DNA from: Antrodiella citrinella
Lineage: Eukaryota > Basidiomycota > Agaricomycetes > Polyporales > Steccherinaceae
Reading direction: 5' to 3'
Assembly (NCBI GenBank): GCA_004802725.1
Contig: SGPM01000089.1
Coordinates: forward strand, 1 to 64,000
Length of the DNA stretch: 64,000 nucleotides
In this document: positions 57,447 to 64,000 of the stretch, piece by piece
Numbering within the stretch: the stretch's first letter is position 1
Layout of the letters: each line of letters opens with the position of its first letter
Notes under the pieces: model-generated
Databases searched by the model: none
What the model saw: only the letters and a program-made list of their open reading frames with translations
Told to the model about the DNA's origin: nothing
Position numbers and translations under genes: made by a program

Positions 57447-58786
57447 ATGGCGAAGACGACAAAAATTCTGACCTCTCCTGCTCCTGGAACGGTCGTCGCA
57501 CCTGTTCGGAAGTACACAGATGAGCAGAAGGCTCAGATGGACGAGCTGAGAGAGGTGAGCAACTCACACCACGTGTCACGGCACTGACATCTCACGCCCT
57601 CGCACTTAGTATGCATACACTCTACTTCTACCAGAGGAAGACCCGTACCATATGTGGGAGAAACAGTGGCTGAACAAGCCGGATACGATGCCCCGGTATA
57701 TTCGTGCGGCAAAGTGGAATATGGCGGATGCGAAGAAACGGATTGTGGGGACGTTGGAGTGGAGGAGGGAATTCAAGCCGGAGTTGATCCCACCAGAAGA
57801 GGTGCGTCCTTTCTCTGATCTCAAGAATAGCTTTGGAAAGGGAACTGACGTCGAGTGGGTACACGCAGGTCAAGATCGAGGATAAAGATGGCAAGATGTG
57901 CGTATACCGTTGCTCTGCACTCGCAAGAATCCGAATCTAACGGACGCGTTTTTATTACAGTCTACTCAACGGGTTTGACAGAGATGGGCGACCTATCATC
58001 TACATGCGGCCAGGACGCCAGAACACCCAGACCAGTCCTCGTCAGTTAAGACACCTTGTATGGGTTCTGTGAGCGGTACTCTACATTCTGCCACCCGAGT
58101 CTCCCATGGCTTACCTGGATTGTCGATTTACAGAGAACGGGCGAAAGATCTCATGCCTCCTGGACAGGAGTCAGTGGTCATCTTGATTGACTATAAGAGT
58201 ACGACATTACGGACGAACCCTTCAATATCCACTGCGAGCAAAGTGAGCACTTCCTTGAATATTACGGTTGTGGCGTAAATATTGACTAGATGCTAGGTCC
58301 TGACCATCTTGCAGCACCACTACGTTGAGACACTAGGTCGTGGACTGGTCGTCAACCTTCCCTTTCTTCTGAACTTCTTCTATAAGGGTATCTCCCCATT
58401 CTTGGACCCGATCACTCGTGACAAGGTACGCACTGACCGTGACTTCGCCTTAAATTCGTGTTCATTCTTTTTCAGATCCGCTTCAACCCTGACCTCGACG
58501 AGCTCATCCCCAAAGAACAGCTCGACGCTGAACTCGGCGGAGAGTACGAGTACGAGTTCGACCATGAAGCGTACTGGAAGCAGCTCCTCTCGTATGTATC
58601 CTGTCTCAACCTAGTCATCTCGATTTTTGTCTTGATTGGGTTTTGTTCTTGTGCAGTACGTGCGGTCTCGCGCCCGATGGTACACGCATCCCAAAACCAG
58701 AAAATTTCGCACCTGAACCTGCCGTCACGAATACACCAACGGTCGAAGCGTCAGACCCACCCACAGAAGAAGAAGCTATAGAGTGA
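57447..58786 (+). CDS. Sec14-like CRAL-TRIO lipid-transfer protein
   Basis: About seven exons give roughly 320 residues. The N-terminal CRAL-TRIO-N part contains EEDPYHMWEKQWLNKPD and PRYIRAAKWNMADAKKRIVGTLEWRREF. The lipid-binding part has LLNGFDRDGRPIIYMRPGRQNT, SVVILIDYKS, HHYVETLGRGLVVNLPFLLNFFYK and ISPFLDPITRDKI-RFNP, then a Glu-rich end. Sec14-type proteins exchange phosphatidylinositol and phosphatidylcholine between membranes. The stop shown (58784-58786) reads through a strong GTGAGT donor; using a 50 nt intron there would extend the protein by five residues, to TAG at 58846-58848. Start ATG at 57447 has a CAACCATGG context. Confidence 0.88.
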
Positions 58787-59839
58787 GTTGTCAAGTACAG
58801 CGTGTGCACTACTCTTCACGATTGCTCAGACCGTTGAATGCTGCGTAGGTCTCCCGCTCAGGAACTCCAAAACGAAAACTCGCATCAAGAAGGCATCGCT
58901 GTATTGGCATAGCCTGGGAGTACATATCGATGTTGTTGTACTCTGTCCCTCGCGCTCTCAAATTCGCTCTGGTCCTTTGGTCTGACCGTTCGTAGATGTA
59001 TGATATATTTGTCCCAAGTACCCTTATTTTGCATTCTGTATGTAGATAGATGTTGTGTTTTGCTGCTCTCGTACTGAAACCATCCGGATAGACAGAACAA
59101 TTGCATTGGCAGGTAGATATATACGACAAGTTTATGTAAGAAGCACTCGAACATTTTGCGAGCTACGTCGACCAGAAAAGTATGTGTATGCAGGAGAGAG
59201 CTAGATAGATACGATACGTATTGTCTTCCGGAAGGAGTCTCTACACTAATTCAAAAGTCAAAGTCAGTCAGAGGATGTAGAAAGTCCCAAAAAATGATTG
59301 TTTGTAGGTGCGCACAAAAGACAAGAAAATGCATATGCATGCATGCATGCCAAATGAAACAGAAGAGGACCTGGACGATTAATGGAATTCGATCGGGAGA
59401 AGATGAGGTGAAGATGTGTTTCCAATGCGTATGTTGTAGAGTTCTAAATTAAATGAATGAAGCGTCCGCGGGGCATGGTAAGGAGGCAGGCGAAAATGTC
59501 GGAGGGAGGAGTGCATTGCTTGTGACGGGATGGATGTGCGGGGTTGTGGGACATGACATGAGGAACGGAGAGCAGTACACCCCATCTTTATGAGAGAGAA
59601 AGAGAAAGAGAAACGGAAGGGGGAAAGAATGCTAGAGTGACTTGGCGCATGCATGCGTAATATTATCATTACATATGCAGGATGGAAAGCAAATATGGCA
59701 ACGGGCGAGGAGATGAGATAACGAAAAATGGAAGTAAAGGAGAGGAGACGGTCCAACGACGACAAGAAATGACATAAGTTACCCCATAGCCTTATCTCTG
59801 TTCAGGTTTGAACGAGAAAAAAAAACATCTGCAGTGGGT
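58787..59839. other. Convergent 3' intergenic region with a short GCAT repeat
   Basis: There is 1.05 kb between the Sec14-like stop and the stop of the large minus-strand gene. It contains an ATGC/GCAT alternating run at about 59331-59350 and an A/G-rich run near 59593-59625. No ORF is credible. Confidence 0.5.
59331..59350. repeat. Short alternating GCAT tract
   Basis: GCAT followed by AT and then three and a half copies of GCAT, a self-complementary microsatellite of 20 bp. Another GCATGCATGC occurs near 59646-59655 in the same 3' region. Confidence 0.6.
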
Positions 59840-62800
59840 CTATGCAGGTCTCTTCCAACTCGACGGCGGTTGTTGTTGCTGTTGTTGTCTCGCTGCCGAC
59901 GACGACGGCGCAGTCTTCGTCCGCGGCCTCGCACCAGGTCGTGTAGGCACCCCAACAACAGAAGCACTTGACGAAAACCCTCCACCACGATGCACAGATG
60001 ACCGATCGCCCGTGTCCCCGTAGGCACTCTTGGAAGCCCAACCTGCCCTGCTGCCAGTACCCAGTTCGCTACCGACAACGGAGCCGGCATACATGGACTG
60101 TGCAGCTTGGGGGAACATCATCATAGGGCCCATAGGTCCGGGCCACATGCCGTATGGAGGGTACATGCCCTGCATAGGGCTCTGCATAGGGTTCATACCC
60201 ATGCCGCCCATACTCATGCCCATGCCGCCGTACGAGCTCCCACCGTACGCGCTGCCACCATATGTGCTCCCTCCGCCGCCACCACCGCCGAATGCGCTGG
60301 TGGCAGTAGAGCCTCGCTCCCACTCATCGTTGGCCTGCGCCATAGCCTGCTGTGCAACGGCGTACTGATACGCCTGTTTGGCGACCATCATGGCCTGCTG
60401 ATGAGCGGCGAGGAATGCGGCATCTGCGTTGGGAGGAGGAGCGGGGAACATACTCATAGGGCTCATGTTCATACCACCACCCATGGCAGTTGAAGGCGGG
60501 CGCCAAGTCATAGGAGAAGGTGGCGTCAGATTGAACATGGGGTTCATCATATTCATGTTCATGTTTGCACCCAGGTGGGAACCCATTGAGTTCAACGGAA
60601 GATCGTCTTCGTCGTCATCGTGAGCGATAGGACCTCGACCATTGACGACGTTACCGAGCTATGGGAACTGGAATCAGAACAGAAGAATGAGCGAAAAGGT
60701 GCACCCGAACAGACCTCGATAGCAGCCTTCGCTTCACTCCGCCGTCTTTCCCGTCTACGATCATCATCACTCACAGCCTTCGCATCCCTCTCCGGTACCT
60801 TCATTCTCCCCTTCTCCGGCTCATCAAAGCTCACACTCGAGCTCTTCTTATGCCCACTCCTCATCCCAGCAGTCGGTACACTTGCAGTCGATCCACTCCA
60901 CTTCTCCTTCCCCTTCGCGCTGAAACGACCCGTAGCTGTAGATCCCAGGTCGCTGTCTCTATCTCCGCCTCGGACCTGTACGCTAATCTCGCTGCCGTCC
61001 CGCGGTGTGATCGGCGTGCGTCCTGTGCTGCTGGAGTCTCCATTTGAGCTCGCGCTTGGACTTTTTCCACGCATACCACCAGCAAAAGGTCGTGGTGGCG
61101 GTAGACCCGTGAAGCTTGATCCCATAACAGTTTGCTGCGAAGAAGATAAACGAGCGGTGGGACGAATAGTGTTTGCATTCGGGAACGAGTGAGTCAAAGG
61201 CATAGGGGGCCGCTCGGGAATCTTGTCAACGGGAGAGTTCTCGACCACGGTAGATGATCTCTGCCGCTGTCTCAAGGCGCCGCCAGCGAGGGCAAGCTTG
61301 GGAGCGACAGAAGGCTTGATAGCACTAGACCCCTTGGTGTCGGTCGACACAACAGAGAGTAAACCGGTACCAGTGAATCCTTTGGTGACATCCAAACTAC
61401 CACTGGGAATGAGTGTCGATGCTCGCTTTCTTGTAGCGGCTAGGGAGTTACCGGAGGTCGAGGAGGACACGGTAGAAGGAGAACCAGCAGGGATCAAAAC
61501 TTTGGTGGTTCGTGGATCATTGTCCAGAGCATACATAGATGACGTGCGCGGAGGTGGGGCACGTAGAACGTCCCCAGCTGGTCGAGGTCGGGGACCAGGT
61601 GCCAAGGAAGTGGCAGGAGGGGTACGAGACGAAGGAGAGGTTAGTGATGGCATAGAGGCCGACGTAGCTTTGATGGTAGGCTTCCGACGCTTGACCGCCG
61701 ATACATCGTCAGACTCAGATTCTTCAGAAGACTGGTCGGTCGACGTGGAATCTCCGGAGGACATGACTGCGGGATTAGCTCCTATCACCCTCACCGTCGG
61801 CTGAGCATGCCTTGGGCGCGGCGGATGGACAGTAGCTTGCGACGTGGACTGGCCAAATGTCTCCTGTGACTGTGAAGACGATCCCAGCGACATCTGCGAT
61901 GCAGGTCTACTCGTCACGCTGAACGAGGCTTGGGGCGACCGTTCCCGCACGGGGGTAGGCCTGATCGGAGTAGGGTCCGTCAAGTCTACAACTACGTTCG
62001 GAATTGGCGAAGACGACATCGAAAGACGTTTCTCCGTCCTCCGAGCATTGTTCGCCGACGTAGGGTCGGGTGTCCGCGAACGATTAAAACTGCTCGAGGG
62101 AGGCGCGTTCGAAGGCATCTGGGTGGTAAGAGGATCGAAACCGATAGGGGCAGTTTGACTTCGGGTGGGGACCTTCGGCGAACTAGTAGTTGCCGCTTTG
62201 CCGTGAATATTGGTTACCGTGTTCAAGACATTGTCGCGATCTCTCAACAAGTCTAAGGAACCTCCCCGTCTCTCGCCAGGCCCAGTGGTCGGACTATCTG
62301 ACTTGGCTGCGGCTGCAACCCGAGCCAGGCGGTCCGTCAGAGTAGGCTTCCTGTCTCTTTCCTCCTCTTTCGGTGGCGTGAACTTCTCATCGGTCGGCGA
62401 TACAGACAATGGGTTTTCACCAAACATGGGCATCGGTAACGATGGACTGCTGAGTGTTTTGATGTCAATGAGGGGCTTAACAGGAACTCGTGGTCTTGAA
62501 CTAGTCGTTGCGTTCGAAGCCGAGGATCCTGGTCGTTTAGGCATTAATAATGTAGCCAGCGGCGCGTCATCTGAGTCGGATCCTGACGAGGTGGAAGACG
62601 ACGACGCTGATTTCGACCGCCGGTGTGCATCGAAATAGCCTACAGACAATATGAATACACACAGCACAGGTCTGTCAGTCAATTCATCGAACTTACCTGA
62701 TGATGCCAATGCGAGCAGGGTGGAAGGCCTCTCGTCTGCTGTCTGGCCCACAGTAAAGTTAGATCTAGGCTTTGTGTCCGTCTCTCCATGACCCAGTGTT

Positions 62801-64000
62801 GTCCTTGCCACCCTCTCTGGCCCAGGAGCCGGAACCCGCAGACGATGTCCTAGCTCTGAAGACGGTGTGGTAGCCTTGGATTTCGGATTGCGTCCAGTAA
62901 TAGTATCGCCTCTTTTGGGTCGCAATGTACCATCCTCATCGTCTTCCGATGCTTCGTACTCTGAATCATCCGACGACGAATCGCCTGATGACAAACGGAA
63001 CGCAGAATTCCGGACCGGTGAGGGTACAGCAACTCCCGTACCCGTGCGCATACCCATGGACGGTCGAGATGACGACATGTCTAACCGTGATGATGAAATT
63101 TCACCTCCCCGAGAAGGTGGACGCGTGACAGACGGGCTGGGAGAGTTATTTCTGCGAGCAGCAGCTTCTCGGAAGGCAGCTACACTGATGCGCTGAGAAG
63201 CATCCGAAGCAACACTGTTGCCTCTTGGTCTCACCGGAGGGGTCATGTACTGAGTTTGAACCGAGAATGTTGACATAGAGGACGGAGGACGGGGAAGCTG
63301 CAGTTCCGATGTCTCTGGAGGACCGACATGCCGGAAAGACTTCAAGTTGAAGGAGTCTGAATTGTAGGCCTGAGAAATGGGTGTAGAACCACCTCTCGTA
63401 TCAAGTGATGGCCGAGGGGGTGGTTGTGCAGGTTCCTGCAAAGCGGCAGGCTGGGATTTCTTGCGATCACGGTGTGCCCATCCGAAGAGACCTCCGGACT
63501 TTTTGGCGGGCTGAGTGGGAGGTGGATTGTCGTTACAACTGACATTGTCGGCACTGACCACATCGCGAGAGTTAGTCCTGGTATGTGAGGCGGCTTTGTT
63601 GTTGACGGGGAGAGATCTGGTGGAGAGCGCGCCTGGGGAATCACCGTAGGCAGAAAAGAGGGCGCCTTTGGCAGGTGGTGGTCGGAAACGTTCGACGTCG
63701 GGCTCAGAGTGAGCGCTTGGAGAAGTTGGCGGATGAGGTACGGGAGGCAAGGATGGGACGTCCGACCTCTCTACGTGCACGAAATTGGAGGATTTCTTGC
63801 GACGGAAACCTAATTTGATCTTGCTAGACGACGCAGCGCCATTGAGTGGACTGTTGCCATAAACAGGATTCGGACCGCGCCTAGGGGGAGAGCCAGGAGA
63901 CAAGGGCGAGTTGGGAAGAGACGACTCGGCCGTCTCGACGACTGAAGAGGAGTCGGCATCGCCTTCTGAAGAGGTGGAGTGTTTGTAAGGAGCGTAGGGC
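59840..64000 (-). CDS. Large Ser/Pro-rich protein with Met/Gly-rich C-terminus (5' truncated)
   Basis: The frame is open to the window edge, so the N-terminus is outside; more than 1,300 residues are visible. There are two likely introns: about 62639-62695 (57 nt, in frame) and about 60660-60714 before LGNVVNGRGPIAHDDDEDD. Most of the protein is disordered, rich in Ser, Pro, Thr and Arg, with basic patches (SKIKLGFRRKKSSNF) and acidic runs (SDDSEYEASEDDEDG). The C-terminal 250 residues are different: Met/Asn/Gly-rich, with FLAAHQQAMMVAKQAYQYAV and AMAQANDEWERGS, then a Gly/Tyr repeat and RQQQQQQPPSSWKRPA. I believe the SEAKAAIE-LGNVVNGRGP and AHQQAM...EWERGS blocks are conserved across filamentous fungi, but I know no function. 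No membrane segment is visible. Confidence 0.8.

Noticed and set aside
62210..62638. 142-codon plus-strand ORF and similar ones at 61223-61804
   Set aside because: Antisense shadows of the Ser-rich large protein; composition is that expected from reading Ser codons backwards.

Overview
This is a nuclear segment of a filamentous basidiomycete, most likely an Agaricomycete (mushroom or wood-decay fungus). The genes are split by many short introns, mostly 50-70 nt with GT..AG ends, intergenic gaps are small, and the gene content is fungal: a basidiomycete-type laccase, a class IV-type chitin synthase, a TauD-family dioxygenase resembling fungal xanthine dioxygenase, a fungal GRAM/VASt sterol-transfer protein and a PX-AGC kinase. 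I see no virus, CRISPR array, rRNA, tRNA or intact transposon. Models below were built by hand-joining exons at splice sites; each CDS interval runs from start codon to stop codon and includes introns.

Layout. 0-6 kb: 3' end of an unrecognised gene, a GH47 alpha-1,2-mannosidase, and a xanthine-dioxygenase-like enzyme. 6.8-21.1 kb: the most unusual part. An O-fucosyltransferase-like gene (+) and a two-finger C2H2 regulator (-) are followed by 3.8 kb without a supportable gene, then by a second C2H2 regulator (+) and a second O-fucosyltransferase-like gene (-). The order A> <B ... B> <A, with matching intron positions inside each pair, looks like an old inverted segmental duplication; a centrin gene sits inside the right arm. 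21.6-30.2 kb: a DH-PH-FYVE RhoGEF, mitochondrial uS15m, the 60S assembly GTPase NOG2, and ribosomal protein eL28 divergent from NOG2, with a possible H/ACA-type hairpin in its last intron. 30.4-39.2 kb: a small conserved-looking protein, an unrecognised type I membrane protein, a laccase whose frame is broken at a copper-binding motif (in a stretch full of ambiguous bases), a TPR-like protein and a DUF3140 protein. 40-55 kb: class IV chitin synthase, PX-AGC kinase, and a Lam/Ysp2-type sterol transporter. 56-64 kb: thioredoxin, NOP10, a Sec14/CRAL-TRIO protein, and the C-terminal part of a very large serine-rich protein that runs off the window.

Functional themes are housekeeping (ribosome and snoRNP biogenesis: NOG2, eL28, NOP10, uS15m), cell wall and secretion (chitin synthase, GH47, two O-fucosyltransferase-like proteins), membrane contact and lipid transfer (GRAM/VASt, Sec14), and signalling (RhoGEF, AGC kinase, centrin, two Msn2-like regulators). 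No biosynthetic cluster is evident.
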